Shown: positions 41,135 to 51,331, numbered from the stretch's first letter. The stretch: DNA of 64,000 nt from Oxalobacteraceae bacterium (GCA_027490465.1 JAIXXZ010000086.1:1-64000); one strand, 5' to 3'. Notes: generated by a model not told the origin, from the letters alone. Numbers and translations are program-made.

Positions 41135-42163
41135 ATGCAAAGACGGCAGATACTGCGTTGGGCCTGCGGTCTGGCGGGTAGCGTGACATCGATATCATCG
41201 CTGGCCCAAGCGGCTCAGAGCGAACTGGTGTGGCGCGAGCGCGCGCTACTGGGTTTTGGCACGACGCTCTGGATCAAAGCCGCGCATGCCGATACCGGGC
41301 GTGTGGAGATCGCACTGGATGCGGCGGTACGTGCGATTCGCGATGTGGAACGCCAGATGAGCCTGTTTGATCCGGAGAGTTCATTGCAGCGGCTCAATGC
41401 ACACGGCTTTCTGTCCAAGCCTGAGCCTGCCCTGCTTGAGGTAATGACCTTATCGCGAGAAATCGCACGCCGTAGCGGCGGCAGCTTTGACGTCAGCATG
41501 CAAGCATTGTGGCTGGCCTGGGAAAAAGCAGCACAGCAAGGCGAGTTGCCCTCTGAACGAGTAGTCAGACAAGCGCGCCAACGCGTGAACTGGCGCGCAC
41601 TGGAGATATCGACCGACAGGCTGCGGCTGAATGTGCGCGGTATGCAGCTCTCGCTCAACGGTATTGCGCAGGGCTATGCCGCAGACCGCGCACGAGCGGC
41701 CCTGATGGCGCACGGAGTCGCGCACGCGATGATCGATGCCGGCGAGACCTCGCTGCTGGGCGAGGCGCCGGACAGGCAAGCGTGGGCATTTGGCATTGAA
41801 GATGCGGTAAGCAAACGGCCGCCTGCCAACGCGCACCCAAGCGAACACGCTATACCCATCGTGCAAAGCGATGGCCGGGCCATGGCCACCTCATCCGATG
41901 CACACACGAGTTTCAGTGCGGATCATCGTCACCATCACATACTCGATCCGCGCACTGGTTACTCACCGACCTACTGGGCCTCGGTCACCGTGATCGCCAC
42001 ACGGTGCGTGGTGGCCGACGCGCTGACCAAAGTGTTTTTCATGCTGCCACCATCGCGGGTGTTGGCTATGGCACGTGCGTGGGACGTTGATGTTGTACTT
42101 CAGGACAAGGCTGGCCAATGGCGTGCCAGTCCCGGCGCCAAGGCACGTCTGCCGATGGCATGA
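41135..42163 (+). CDS. apbE: FAD:protein FMN transferase ApbE
   Basis: From the ATG at 41135 (MQRRQILRWACGLAG; the ATG at 41111 is possible) the protein has a Tat-like signal ending near SLAQAAQ. The ApbE core follows: FGTTLWIKA, ERQMSLFDPESSLQRLN, GGSFDVSMQALW, LSLNGIAQGYAADRA, MIDAGETSLLG and the C-terminal HHILDPRTGYSP and VADALTKVFF. It covalently attaches FMN to threonine in target flavoproteins in the periplasm. The second conserved glycine-rich area reads DAGETSLLG rather than DxGGxxx, a small change. No NQR or RNF target genes are in the window. Confidence 0.9.
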   Translation: MQRRQILRWACGLAGSVTSISSLAQAAQSELVWRERALLGFGTTLWIKAAHADTGRVEIALDAAVRAIRDVERQMSLFDPESSLQRLNAHGFLSKPEPALLEVMTLSREIARRSGGSFDVSMQALWLAWEKAAQQGELPSERVVRQARQRVNWRALEISTDRLRLNVRGMQLSLNGIAQGYAADRARAALMAHGVAHAMIDAGETSLLGEAPDRQAWAFGIEDAVSKRPPANAHPSEHAIPIVQSDGRAMATSSDAHTSFSADHRHHHILDPRTGYSPTYWASVTVIATRCVVADALTKVFFMLPPSRVLAMARAWDVDVVLQDKAGQWRASPGAKARLPMA

Positions 42164-42230
42164 ACTGGTTACATGGCAGAGGTCACCGCCCCGGTGCAAA
42201 CCGCGGCGGTGGGTTGATCAAAAAATCTGC

Positions 42231-42416
42231 TCAGGGATGCGTGTGGTCTTGCGGCGTGTGGGATGCGTCTGCCGAATCGGACGCATGGGCGGGTGATGCT
42301 GCTTCAGCTGGCGCCGCAGCGTGATCCTGCGTCTGTTCCAGTCTTGCCTCCATCGCATCGACGACCGAGTCGCTAACTGGCGTGGGAGTTTTTGCTCGCT
42401 GGGCTTTTTTTGTCAT
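42231..42416 (-). CDS. Small Ala/His-rich hypothetical protein
   Basis: The 61-codon ORF has an AGGAG seven bases before its ATG and a basic start (MTKKAQRAKTPTPVSDS), then an alanine-rich, acidic, histidine-containing tail (SADASHTPQDHTHP). No family is recognised and it looks disordered. The ribosome binding site and a composition like coding DNA are the only support. A non-coding stretch is possible. Confidence 0.4.
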   Translation of the reverse strand: MTKKAQRAKTPTPVSDSVVDAMEARLEQTQDHAAAPAEAASPAHASDSADASHTPQDHTHP

Positions 42417-42625
42417 TGCATACTCCTGATTATTAGCATTTTTGCATTGATCGCGCGGTCGCGCTCAACCTCATTATAAGCACATGACCATGACGCTACA
42501 GTGACATAGTCGCCATGCACACCACTTCAATTGATGGCGGTGCAGCCAGCGGTGTTTGCAGCCAGACGTTGAGGCCTTTTCATTTTACCGACAGGCGAAA
42601 GGTGGGTGATATTCCATGCACCCAA

Positions 42626-42659
42626 ATAAAAACCGCTGACTCGAGAGCCGAATCAGCGG
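42626..42659 (-). terminator. Intrinsic terminator of kup
   Basis: On the minus strand the stem CCGCTGATTCG/CGAGTCAGCGG with a small loop is followed by TTTTTATTT. It lies about 45 bp beyond the kup stop codon. Confidence 0.8.
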
Positions 42660-42703
42660 AATCATGTGAGGCAGCGCTCTATCCTAAGTGGAATTCTTGA
42701 CGA

Positions 42704-44644
42704 TCAGATCTCGATTTTTGTACCCAACTCAACAACACGATTGGGCGGGATCTTGAAAAAATCGGAAGGCTTCGCTGCATTTTGCATCATCCATGCAAAC
42801 AAGCGTTCACGCCAGAGTGCCATACCGGGCAAGTTACTCGGTATGATCGTATCTCTGGCTAGGAAGAATGTTGTGTCTTCAAGTTCCAGATGAACGCCAT
42901 TGAGTGATTCGATGAGTCTCATCACATCCTGAACATCGGGTGTCTGCTTGAAACCATATACCGCGCGCACGAGATAGATTTCGCCACCGAGATCCGTCAC
43001 TGAAAGTCGATCCTCATCGCTGACATAGGGCACATCCCATATCGAGAGCTTCAGGAATAACACGCGCTCATGCAAGATACGATTGTGTTTAAGGTTGTGC
43101 AGCAATGCGATGGGTACAAAGTCAATATGCGGCGTCAGAAAGATCGCCGTTCCCTCAACACGATGCGGTGGATGTGCAAGCAAAGACTTGACAAAATCAT
43201 GGATGTGAATTGCATCGGATGCCAGCCTTTCCCTGAGTAATCTGCGTCCGGTATACCAGGTCGTCAGCATCACAAAACACAATGTTCCGAGCACCATCGG
43301 ATACCAGCCACCGTCCTTGATTTTGATCAGGTTGGCCGTCCAGAATGAAAAATCCAAAGTGAAGAAAAGCAGGATCATCACCACAATCAGGGCAGGTTTC
43401 ATTTTCCATTCGTTGTACATCACCACTGCGAGCATCGACGTAGTAATCAGCATCGTGGTGGTCACCGAAATACCGTAAGCTGCAGCCAGATTACCGGACT
43501 CGCGAAACTGAAATACCGTGAAGATGACGAGCACAAGCAAGGTCCAATTGACGGTCGGCATATAGATCTGTCCGCGCTCGGTATCGGAGGTGTGCAGGAT
43601 GACCATGCGCGGCAGGAAACCGAGCAAAATACCCTGACTGGCCAAAGAGAAAGCGCCGGAAATCACGGCCTGCGATGCAATGACGGTAGCGGCAGTCGCA
43701 AGAGCAATCATGGGCCACACCGCCCATGACGGGAGCATCAGGAAAAATGGATTACTGATGCCGTCAGGATTCGTCATCAGAAAAGCCGCCTGACCAAAAT
43801 AATTGAGCAGCAGGCTGGGCAACGCGACCAGCAACCAGGCCAATCGCACAGGTTTGCTCCCGAAATGCCCCATATCCAGATACAGCGCCTCAACGCCCGT
43901 GACCACCAGCACCACGGAACCCATCACGATATAAGCCTGCAGCGCATTTTGCTGGATAAACGTAAAGGCATACCATGGCGAAACCGCCATCAGCACCGAT
44001 GGGCTCAGCGCAACGTTGTACAAACCAGAGGCAGCGAGCGCAACGAACCACACGACCATGACCGGCCCGAAAAGTCGTCCAACCGCTGCCGTTCCATAAC
44101 GCTGCACACCGAACAAAATCAGAATGATGACAACGGTCAGGGGTATCACAAGACGTTTGAGATCAGGATGTATGACCTCCAGTCCCTCGACAGCGGACAA
44201 CACCGAAATGGCTGGCGTGATTACTGACTCGCCCAGCAGCATGCAGGCACCCAGCGCGCCCAGCATGAGTAAAAACGTAAATCGACGCGGCTTGCCACGC
44301 GCTGAACGAAGTGCGAGCGCCATTAATGAAAGTACGCCACCTTCGCCGTGATTATCTGCGCGCAACACAAAGATCACATACTTGACTGTCACCACGAGCA
44401 TCAGTGACCAGAAAATCAAAGAGATAATCCCAAGCACGGCGTCCTGCGAGAACGGTATGCCATGGGCTGGCGCAAAGCACTCCTTGAGCGAATAAAGAGG
44501 ACTGGTACCGATGTCGCCAAACACCACACCGATGGCGGCCAACATCAGGACAGTAGTGGAGCTGTGATGCTGGTTGCTGTCCGGGTTAATCCGAACCGGC
44601 TGCATCAAGGGAGTTTCCGAGAACTCGGGGTTACTAATTGCCAT
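42704..44644 (-). CDS. kup: Low-affinity potassium transporter Kup
   Basis: The 646-residue protein (ATG at 44644, AAGG just upstream; the ORF track start 14 codons earlier lacks support) has the Kup N-terminus [25 protein letters not shown], about twelve membrane helices, [15 protein letters not shown] and a cytoplasmic C-terminal domain ([28 protein letters not shown]). Kup proteins import K+ with protons. A KdpDE-like two-component pair lies 169 bp upstream on the same strand, suggesting that K+ or turgor sensing controls kup here. Confidence 0.95.
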   Translation of the reverse strand: MAISNPEFSETPLMQPVRINPDSNQHHSSTTVLMLAAIGVVFGDIGTSPLYSLKECFAPAHGIPFSQDAVLGIISLIFWSLMLVVTVKYVIFVLRADNHGEGGVLSLMALALRSARGKPRRFTFLLMLGALGACMLLGESVITPAISVLSAVEGLEVIHPDLKRLVIPLTVVIILILFGVQRYGTAAVGRLFGPVMVVWFVALAASGLYNVALSPSVLMAVSPWYAFTFIQQNALQAYIVMGSVVLVVTGVEALYLDMGHFGSKPVRLAWLLVALPSLLLNYFGQAAFLMTNPDGISNPFFLMLPSWAVWPMIALATAATVIASQAVISGAFSLASQGILLGFLPRMVILHTSDTERGQIYMPTVNWTLLVLVIFTVFQFRESGNLAAAYGISVTTTMLITTSMLAVVMYNEWKMKPALIVVMILLFFTLDFSFWTANLIKIKDGGWYPMVLGTLCFVMLTTWYTGRRLLRERLASDAIHIHDFVKSLLAHPPHRVEGTAIFLTPHIDFVPIALLHNLKHNRILHERVLFLKLSIWDVPYVSDEDRLSVTDLGGEIYLVRAVYGFKQTPDVQDVMRLIESLNGVHLELEDTTFFLARDTIIPSNLPGMALWRERLFAWMMQNAAKPSDFFKIPPNRVVELGTKIEI

Positions 44645-44813
44645 GTTGCCTTTCGCGACGCTGCCCGAATCCGCAGCGACGGGCAATCTTCGATGTCATC
44701 TCAAAATATGAACGCGGCAAATCGTAATTATTATCAAATTAAAAATTAGACTGCCGCGCATCGAAGCCTAGGCGATGTCGCATTAGGAACGCATAAGTAT
44801 CAGGAAGATAATG

Positions 44814-45521
44814 CTAAATCTCGCAAAATCGATAACCCACCCCCGTCTCGGTCAGCAGCAGTTCGGGGGCTGTGGGGTCACGCTCAAGCTTGCCGCGCAG
44901 TTGGGCCATGTAGAGCCTCAGGTAATGCACATGATCTACGCAATCCGGTCCCCAGACGTCTTGCAATAACTGCCGATGCGTGACGACCTGCCCCGCTTGC
45001 CTCAGCAATCGTGCCAAGAGTTTGAATTCCTTGGGTGTGAGGTGAACCTTGACGCCATCTCTGAGTACCTGATGTCGTGGCAGGCTGATTTCCAAGGATC
45101 CGAAAATGAACTCCTCTGACACCGCACTGCCGCTCAGTGTCTGTCGACGCAGTGCTACACGGATACGCGCCTTGAGCTCGTTAATGCTGAAAGGCTTGAC
45201 CAGATAATCATCTGCGCCGGCATCGAGCAAATCAACCTTGCTGCTGTCATCATTGCGGGCCGAAATCACCAGGACCGGCATCGGTGCATGCGCTCGCGAC
45301 CAGTTGATCAGGTCGGCACCATCACCATCGGGAAGTCCCAGATCAACCAGCAGCAAACAAGACTCCATTGAAATTTGTTCGTTCTTGTATTGACTCAGAA
45401 CGCATTTCGCTCCCGCCAGCGTATCTGCCAGATCAACCACAAATCCCTCGATTTCCAAGGCTTGCTGCAGGGTGTATCGCAGAGTCAAATCATCTTCGAC
45501 GAGGAGAATGCGCAATGTCAT
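44814..45521 (-). CDS. KdpE-like response regulator
   Basis: The 235-residue OmpR-class regulator has E9/D10/D11, phosphoacceptor D60 in LLVDLGLPDGDG, and K109 in YLVKPF. A winged helix follows with LTPKEFKLLARLLRQAGQVVTHRQLLQDVWGPDC and VHYLRLYMAQLRGKLE, which is the KdpE version of the recognition region. In KdpE systems it activates a potassium transporter. It overlaps its kinase gene by 4 bp. No kdpFABC genes are nearby; kup follows instead, so kup is the likely target. Confidence 0.88.
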   Translation of the reverse strand: MTLRILLVEDDLTLRYTLQQALEIEGFVVDLADTLAGAKCVLSQYKNEQISMESCLLLVDLGLPDGDGADLINWSRAHAPMPVLVISARNDDSSKVDLLDAGADDYLVKPFSINELKARIRVALRRQTLSGSAVSEEFIFGSLEISLPRHQVLRDGVKVHLTPKEFKLLARLLRQAGQVVTHRQLLQDVWGPDCVDHVHYLRLYMAQLRGKLERDPTAPELLLTETGVGYRFCEI

Positions 45522-46654
45522 GCGAACACCTCACCCGAGAGAGCGGGCATGACGGGTTGTACCGACAAAGGCAAATGGAGTGTGACAGTGGCACCGCCGC
45601 CCTCGGTATCTGTTATCTGAATAAACCCATCGTGCACCTGAGCGATAGCGCGGCAAACCGCAAGGCCAACACCGATACCGCGACGCCCGCCGCCATCAAC
45701 CGGGACAGCAGGCGATTCAATACGCTGAAAAATATCGAATACTCTGCTCTTCCACTCATCTGAAATACCCGATCCAAAATCACGCACAAGTATCTGCAAT
45801 TCTTGCGCTTTAATATGGGCGATCAGATGCAATGGCTTATCGCTGGCGCTATGCCGAAGACCGTTATCGATCAGATTGTCGAACAGCTGGTCTAGCAGAA
45901 TCGCGTCGCAAAGTACCAAGGGCAGATCATCAGCCAAATAAATCTCGACGGTGCGATCAGGATGATTACGACGAGCGCGCAGGCCTACCGTGCCTAAGAT
46001 TTCCTCGACAGACTCCCAATTCAATTTGATATCGACCCGGCGGCTGTCCAGTTTGGCCAGCTGCAGGGTATTGGAAGTCATGCGATTCAAGTGCTTTGCC
46101 TCGTCGAGTATGGTGTTTGCCAGCTGGGCCAGCTGCTCGCTGGGTGCTCTGCCCGCTTGCTCTGCGATCAGTGAGGCAGCACTCATGACCGTGCTTAAGG
46201 GCGTGCGGTAGTCATGCGAAATGGATGTCAGCAGTGTATTGCGCAGCTGATGACTTTGCGCATGCTCACGGGCCAACTGGGATTGCAGCATGTGTTTTGC
46301 CTCCCGATCGGCGGCGCGACGCGTCAGCTCCATCAGATAGCTGACCACGGAACTCACCGCCAGGATGGTTATCAACAAAATAACATCCTGCTGCAAGTCG
46401 ACGATGAATGTGAAGCGAGGCGATACGAAGAGCCAGTTGAACAAGATGACCGCGCAAGCGCTCGTAAGCATCGAGAGCCTCGGGCTCAGCCAAAGCGAGG
46501 CGATGGCACTGGCCAATACCATCAGCAACGCCAGATTACCCAAACTAAGCTTGTCATCCAGGTAGTAGAAGGTGACCAGCGCGATGCCCCAGACCAGAAC
46601 GGGTGCGAGACTGGCGACGATGGTGTTGGGTCTTTCGATAAATAGATTTTTCAT
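45518..46654 (-). CDS. KdpD-like sensor kinase lacking the N-terminal KdpD/Usp domains
   Basis: From the ATG at 46654 the protein has 378 residues, against ~890 in full KdpD. Four membrane helices (about 12-110) match the DUF4118 region of KdpD, with NLALLMVLASAIASLWLSPRLSML and FNWLFVSPRFTF. HisKA follows with H147 in SISHDYRTPLST and an ATPase domain (DNLIDNGLRHS, GIGVGLAVCRAI). The large cytoplasmic K+-sensing KdpD and Usp domains are absent. Short KdpD forms exist in other bacteria. It is coupled to the KdpE-like gene. Confidence 0.85.
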   Translation of the reverse strand: MKNLFIERPNTIVASLAPVLVWGIALVTFYYLDDKLSLGNLALLMVLASAIASLWLSPRLSMLTSACAVILFNWLFVSPRFTFIVDLQQDVILLITILAVSSVVSYLMELTRRAADREAKHMLQSQLAREHAQSHQLRNTLLTSISHDYRTPLSTVMSAASLIAEQAGRAPSEQLAQLANTILDEAKHLNRMTSNTLQLAKLDSRRVDIKLNWESVEEILGTVGLRARRNHPDRTVEIYLADDLPLVLCDAILLDQLFDNLIDNGLRHSASDKPLHLIAHIKAQELQILVRDFGSGISDEWKSRVFDIFQRIESPAVPVDGGGRRGIGVGLAVCRAIAQVHDGFIQITDTEGGGATVTLHLPLSVQPVMPALSGEVFA

Positions 46655-46933
46655 TCTTCGGCCCGAGCATCCCCAGTGCATTGAAAGTATAACCAAGAAC
46701 CACTGACAAAATTCCAATTGCATGAGGGAGGACGGTCTTGGCCGACGCTCCGTGCACTCTGCGCAGCCCCTGCACTCCCAAACCGTACGAGCCCTCGGGC
46801 CTGCGGCATGACGCGGCGCTCTGAACTGCCTCGTTTGATTTTGCTATCCTAGCGGACTGAGTCAACACGAGGTCTTCGGATTCGCTTGATCTCAACTACT
46901 ATTCATAGACTCATTAATCTGCACTCTATTGAC

Positions 46934-48238
46934 ATGAATGCCTCAACAAACAACAAGCGCGTGATCATCGCCGGTGGTGGCATTGGAGGGCTGGCACTGG
47001 CACTGACGCTGCATCAGATCGGCATTCCGTGCATTGTTCTTGAATCAGTCCGACAAATTCATCCGCTGGGTGTCGGCATCAATATTCAACCTAACGCTGT
47101 GCGCGAATTGTTTGAACTCGGCATTGGTCCTGAAGCACTGGATCAAGTGGGTATTGAGGCGCAGGAATGGTCGCTGGTTGGATTGAATGGCAAGGATATT
47201 TATGCCGAGCCGCGTGGCCTGAAGGCAGGCTACCGGTGGCCTCAGTATGCAGCACATCGCGGGAAGCTGCATGTCATGCTGTTCGAAAAAGTTATCGAGC
47301 GACTGGGTGAATCATCAGTGCGTCTCGGTCAGCGTGTAACCGGATATGAGAAGCATGCAGATGGCACGGTGTCCGCGATTGTTGAACATGCGAACGGCGA
47401 TATCACCCACGAGCGCGCTGACTTGCTGATCGGCGCCGATGGCATTCACTCATCCATACGAGCGCAAATGCATCCGACTCAGCCACCCATACACTGGGGC
47501 GGTACCATCATGTGGCGTGGCACCACCATGGCGAAACCGATACGCACGGGATCGAGCTTTGTCGGGCTGGGTACGCACAAGCACCGCATGGTCATCTATC
47601 CGATTTCCCAGCCTGACTGCAATGGTATGGCGGCCATCAACTGGATTGCGGAACGTACCGTGGACAGTTCTACTGAATGGCAAAAAAGTGGCTGGTTCAA
47701 ACCCGTAGCGATTTCCGAATTCGCTTCGTATTTCGATGAATTCAGATTCGACTGGCTGGACGTACCCGATCTTTTGGCGAGAGCTGATATCGCCTACGAA
47801 AACCCCATGATTGACCGCGACCCCATACCTCACTGGAATGACGGCCCGGTCGCGCTGATGGGCGATGCGGCACACGCGATGTATCCCACCGGTTCCAACG
47901 GTGCAAGCCAAGCCATCGTTGATGCACGGGTGCTAGGGGCGTCTCTGGTCCAATCGGGAATAACGCCGGCAGCACTGGCGGCCTATAACGCCGCACTGTG
48001 TGGGCCCATCTCCGAAGTCGTTCTGCGTAATCGCGGTGATGGCCCGTTTGGTCTGTTGAAAATCGTCGATGATCGCTGTGGCGGCCATTTCACTGCTATC
48101 GACGATGTCATTTCACAGGCAGAACGTGATGAGTACATGGCCAGCTATAAAAAAGCGGCTGGCTTTTCCAGAGATCTGCTCAACCAGGCTGCGCCTACCA
48201 TAGCGTCTGAAAACTACCAGGTGCGATTCGCACAATGA
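46934..48238 (+). CDS. Flavin-dependent monooxygenase (PhzS-like)
   Basis: The 434-residue protein (ATG at 46934) is a group A flavoprotein hydroxylase. It has the FAD motif VIIAGGGIGGLALALTLHQIG, a DG motif ADLLIGADGIHSSIRAQM, and GDAAHAMYPTGSNGASQAI binding the FAD pyrophosphate. The pattern resembles FAD monooxygenases acting on aromatic or phenazine-like compounds with NAD(P)H and O2. The substrate is unknown, as no other aromatic pathway genes are adjacent. Its stop overlaps the start of a small secreted protein gene (ATGA), so the two are coupled. Confidence 0.9.
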   Translation: MNASTNNKRVIIAGGGIGGLALALTLHQIGIPCIVLESVRQIHPLGVGINIQPNAVRELFELGIGPEALDQVGIEAQEWSLVGLNGKDIYAEPRGLKAGYRWPQYAAHRGKLHVMLFEKVIERLGESSVRLGQRVTGYEKHADGTVSAIVEHANGDITHERADLLIGADGIHSSIRAQMHPTQPPIHWGGTIMWRGTTMAKPIRTGSSFVGLGTHKHRMVIYPISQPDCNGMAAINWIAERTVDSSTEWQKSGWFKPVAISEFASYFDEFRFDWLDVPDLLARADIAYENPMIDRDPIPHWNDGPVALMGDAAHAMYPTGSNGASQAIVDARVLGASLVQSGITPAALAAYNAALCGPISEVVLRNRGDGPFGLLKIVDDRCGGHFTAIDDVISQAERDEYMASYKKAAGFSRDLLNQAAPTIASENYQVRFAQ

Positions 48239-48660
48239 CGAAAAATCTCTTTTGCAACATCCTGCTGCTCGCCACGCTGCTGACTCCATTCACGCTCGCT
48301 GCCACAGATAAAAATACGGGCAAAGACCCCGAGCCACTTGTATTCTGGGCCGTCAATGAGGGAGGCGCGAAAATTTACCAACCCAATGGCACCGCATGTG
48401 AAAAAATTTCCGGCTTGTCGGTGCAGTACGCAGAAGGCGTATCGGACAAATTCAAGGTACCGGCTTACACGCTCAAAATAAAAGCAATAAAACCCAGTGC
48501 AAATCAGAGTACCTGCACGCTGATGATAGACACACCGAGAGGCCTGAAAGAATGCGCACTTGGGTCCGTGATCAGAATGTTTGGTGGCGATTATCTCGCG
48601 CACACTTACCAGCAGTTTGCCGATGGCAGCGTAAAATTTTTAGCCGGCGAGTGTCACTAA
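48235..48660 (+). CDS. Secreted protein of unknown function
   Basis: The 141-residue protein has a clear signal peptide (NLFCNILLLATLLTPFTLA, cleavage after LAA). The mature part of about 120 residues has four cysteines (CEKISG, CTLMID, ECALGS, ECH) that could form two disulfides. I do not recognise the family. It is translationally coupled to the flavin monooxygenase, an odd pairing of a cytoplasmic redox enzyme with a periplasmic or secreted protein. Confidence 0.7.
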   Translation: MTKNLFCNILLLATLLTPFTLAATDKNTGKDPEPLVFWAVNEGGAKIYQPNGTACEKISGLSVQYAEGVSDKFKVPAYTLKIKAIKPSANQSTCTLMIDTPRGLKECALGSVIRMFGGDYLAHTYQQFADGSVKFLAGECH

Positions 48661-48824
48661 TCAAGCAGCCAAGTTTAGTTTTGAACTGTGCAAGGGAGTC
48701 GTCAGTGGGCCAATGCCTGCCGATAAAGCAAAGCTTCGTGGATCGCGTGCTTTTCTAGCCCCCGACGATGACGCTGTTATACTTTTCCACATAGGCATTC
48801 CAATCCCGCCCGGAGACATTACCC

Positions 48825-49217
48825 ATGAAAAAAATCATCCTGATAACGGCGCTTGCGCTGAACGCGGTCGCCGCGCATGCCGCATGGACGAAGATTGATT
48901 ATTCATCGAATGAAGTGACGCTTTACATCGACCGGAGCACCGCCGAAAAATCGGGACCCAACATGGTGCTGCTGTGGCATATCGCCGATTATGCGACCCC
49001 GCAGCAGATTCAAGGCAAGGCCTTCAAATCCATCAAGTTCCGCCACGAGTACAACTGCGACAAAGGCCTGTTTCGCGACATGCTGCGCTCCTGGCACAGC
49101 GAAGCGATGGGCAACAGCATCACCGTCAGCTGGACGCATGGCCCGTGGGGCTGGACTGCGCCTGAGGCTGGCAGTGCGGATGAGGCGCTCGTTCGGGCTG
49201 CCTGCAACGGAAAGTAA
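48825..49217 (+). CDS. Surface-adhesin E-like secreted protein
   Basis: The 130-residue protein has a short signal peptide (MKKIILITALALNAVAAHA) and the pattern of the surface-adhesin E/CNP1-like family: an early W, YIDRSTAEKSGPNMVLLWHIADYATPQQ, SIKFRHEYNCDKG, and a C-terminal second cysteine (RAACNGK). The family name comes from a Haemophilus adhesin, but most members are uncharacterised periplasmic proteins. The 164-bp gap upstream has no further gene. Confidence 0.7.
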   Translation: MKKIILITALALNAVAAHAAWTKIDYSSNEVTLYIDRSTAEKSGPNMVLLWHIADYATPQQIQGKAFKSIKFRHEYNCDKGLFRDMLRSWHSEAMGNSITVSWTHGPWGWTAPEAGSADEALVRAACNGK

Positions 49218-49274
49218 AACCAAGACGCTGGATGCCGGCTTGCGGGGCGCGCCACGGCAAGTACGTCATACCAG

Positions 49275-50606
49275 CTATCTCCCTCGCAAAACATCCAATT
49301 CCACCACCGACGATGCCTGGTTACCCCAGCTTTGCCGCATGAAGGTGATGATGTCAGCTATCTCTCGATGACTGAGCACATGACCGAAGGGTGGCATGCC
49401 ATAAGGTCTGGGATTTTTTTCAGTGACAGGACCAAAGCCGCCCTGACGAATTACGCTAATCAGATTCGCCGTGTTGTGCATCGTGACTGCGCGATTGCCA
49501 CGCAGCGCGGGATACACACCGCTCTTCCCCTCGCCCTGATCGCCGTGACACGCCGCGCAATGCTTGTCGTAGAGACGGGCAGCGCGTCGCATTTGATTGG
49601 CGTCGGCTGCTTCCACTGGCGCGATGGTCTTCTCTGTCTTAGGCAAACTTTTCAGATAAACAGCCATCGCTGTCAGATCGTCATCCGTCAGATACTGCGT
49701 ACTGCCAAACACCACGCTCGCCATGGGGCCACTGACATGAGCTTGTGGTGCACGGCCTGACCGCAGCAGCTGCACGACATCGGTCGTTGGCCAGTCCATC
49801 ACTCCCGCCTCTGCCATCGACAGTAATGAGGGCGCATACCAATGTTCCGAGGGCATCATGCTGCCGCTGAGCGGGCGATCGCTGATGGCAGCACCCAAGG
49901 CATTGCGAGGGGAATGGCAGGTAGCGCAGTGACCTAGACCCTCAACGAGATAAAGCCCCCGGTTCCATTGCGCGGATTGGCCAGACACCGCCTGATGATG
50001 CTGCGGCTTGAAATACAGCGCTCGCCACAGGGCCAGTGCCATCTGCGTGTTGTAAGGAAAACGCAGCGCATGATCACGCTTAGGCTGCTCTACCGCAGGC
50101 AAGCTGCGCAGATACGCAAAAATGGCATCGGTATCCGCGCGTGTGAGCCGCGTGTACTGCGCATAGGGAAACGCCGGATACAACCATCGGCCATCCTTCG
50201 AACGCCCGTTATGCATCGCGCGCCAGAAATGCGATGCGTTCCAGCTACCCAGACCCGTTTTTTTATCCGGCGTGAGATTGCCGGCATACACCACACCAAA
50301 GGGTGTCTGAATCCCCTCTCCGCCTGCGTAAGGTGCAGCACCGGCTTGTGTGTGACAGGACTGACAGTTGCCGGCGCGGGCCAGATAGGCACCGCGCCGA
50401 ATTTGTTCTGCATCAGCGGCGGGCTCGCCAAGGCGGGTATCAATATCAGCTTCGTCGCGTGTGTTCAGCGCACTGATCAAACTGACCAGGCCAATCAGCA
50501 GCACACACAACAAGGCTGCGATGCGCCAAAGAGACGAGCTCAAATACTGACGACGCATCACGCGTCGCCTATCGCCGTCAACGTCGGTGTCATCACGGCG
50601 ACCCAT
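49275..50606 (-). CDS. Tri-haem membrane-anchored cytochrome c (alcohol dehydrogenase cytochrome-subunit type)
   Basis: From the ATG at 50606 (overlapping the previous stop as TAATG) the protein has 443 residues: a membrane anchor (LWRIAALLCVLLIGLVSLISAL) and three haem sites, CQSCH, CATCH and CAACH, in the order seen in AdhB/gluconate-dehydrogenase cytochrome subunits (FGVVYAGNLTPDKKTGLGSW after the first). Such subunits pass electrons from a periplasmic dehydrogenase to quinone or oxidase. No dehydrogenase subunit is adjacent; the two upstream genes are also cytochromes. Confidence 0.9.
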   Translation of the reverse strand: MGRRDDTDVDGDRRRVMRRQYLSSSLWRIAALLCVLLIGLVSLISALNTRDEADIDTRLGEPAADAEQIRRGAYLARAGNCQSCHTQAGAAPYAGGEGIQTPFGVVYAGNLTPDKKTGLGSWNASHFWRAMHNGRSKDGRWLYPAFPYAQYTRLTRADTDAIFAYLRSLPAVEQPKRDHALRFPYNTQMALALWRALYFKPQHHQAVSGQSAQWNRGLYLVEGLGHCATCHSPRNALGAAISDRPLSGSMMPSEHWYAPSLLSMAEAGVMDWPTTDVVQLLRSGRAPQAHVSGPMASVVFGSTQYLTDDDLTAMAVYLKSLPKTEKTIAPVEAADANQMRRAARLYDKHCAACHGDQGEGKSGVYPALRGNRAVTMHNTANLISVIRQGGFGPVTEKNPRPYGMPPFGHVLSHREIADIITFMRQSWGNQASSVVELDVLRGR

Positions 50607-51313
50607 TAATGTGTATCGCCTTTGCACGCGATACCCGTGGTCTGCCTGCCGGGCGCAGCCGGATGTCCAATACTGGGGACAGGTTGCGCAGCAAGCCACT
50701 GACTCACCGCATGAATGTCATCCTGAGATAAGCGCCGGGCGACATGCGCCATGCAATCAGGTGCATCGGCATGACGTGAACCCGTACGCCAGGCTCCGAT
50801 CTGCGCAACCACATAATCTCTGGGCAGACCCAGCAAACCTGGCGTTGCAGGCAGCCGCCCTGTCATTGCTGCGCCATGACAGGCGGTGCAGGCGGGAATG
50901 TCGCGCTGCTTGTCACCTTGCCGTACCAGTTGCTCACCGCGTGCCAGCAAGCGTGGTGTGACCGTTGTCGGCTCCGGCGGTGGATAAGGCAATTCAAGTG
51001 CGCTGAAGTACTGCGCCATATCCATCAGATACGCATCCGACATATGCGCCAGCAGATGACGCATCGCTGGATTCTGCCGGCGTCCTTCGCGGAAATGACG
51101 CAATTGATTGTAGAGATAAGCAGCAGGCTTGCCGGCAATGCGCGGGAAATAGCCTTGATTGGTGGCGACACCTTCTTTGCCATGACAAGCAGTGCAGGCG
51201 CGCACGCGCTCCTTCATCGCATCCTCTACTCGCAGCGTCTCGGCTTCGGCCAGAGACGGTGCCATTGACCCGAGCACAAATAGCATCAGGCCAGCAATAA
51301 GATTTGAAAACAC
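50606..51313 (-). CDS. Di-haem cytochrome c4-like protein
   Basis: The 235-residue protein has a signal peptide (LIAGLMLFVLGSMAPSLAEA) and two similar cytochrome halves, each with CTACHG, and PRIAGKPAAYLYNQLRHFREGRRQNPAM, the strongly conserved cytochrome c4 segment. Cytochrome c4 carries electrons in the periplasm between dehydrogenases and terminal oxidases. It lies 18 bp after the di-haem oxidoreductase gene and is coupled to the tri-haem gene, so the three form one operon. Confidence 0.9.
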   Translation of the reverse strand: MFSNLIAGLMLFVLGSMAPSLAEAETLRVEDAMKERVRACTACHGKEGVATNQGYFPRIAGKPAAYLYNQLRHFREGRRQNPAMRHLLAHMSDAYLMDMAQYFSALELPYPPPEPTTVTPRLLARGEQLVRQGDKQRDIPACTACHGAAMTGRLPATPGLLGLPRDYVVAQIGAWRTGSRHADAPDCMAHVARRLSQDDIHAVSQWLAAQPVPSIGHPAAPGRQTTGIACKGDTH

Positions 51314-51331
51314 GCTTGCAGGTCGGCTGAT

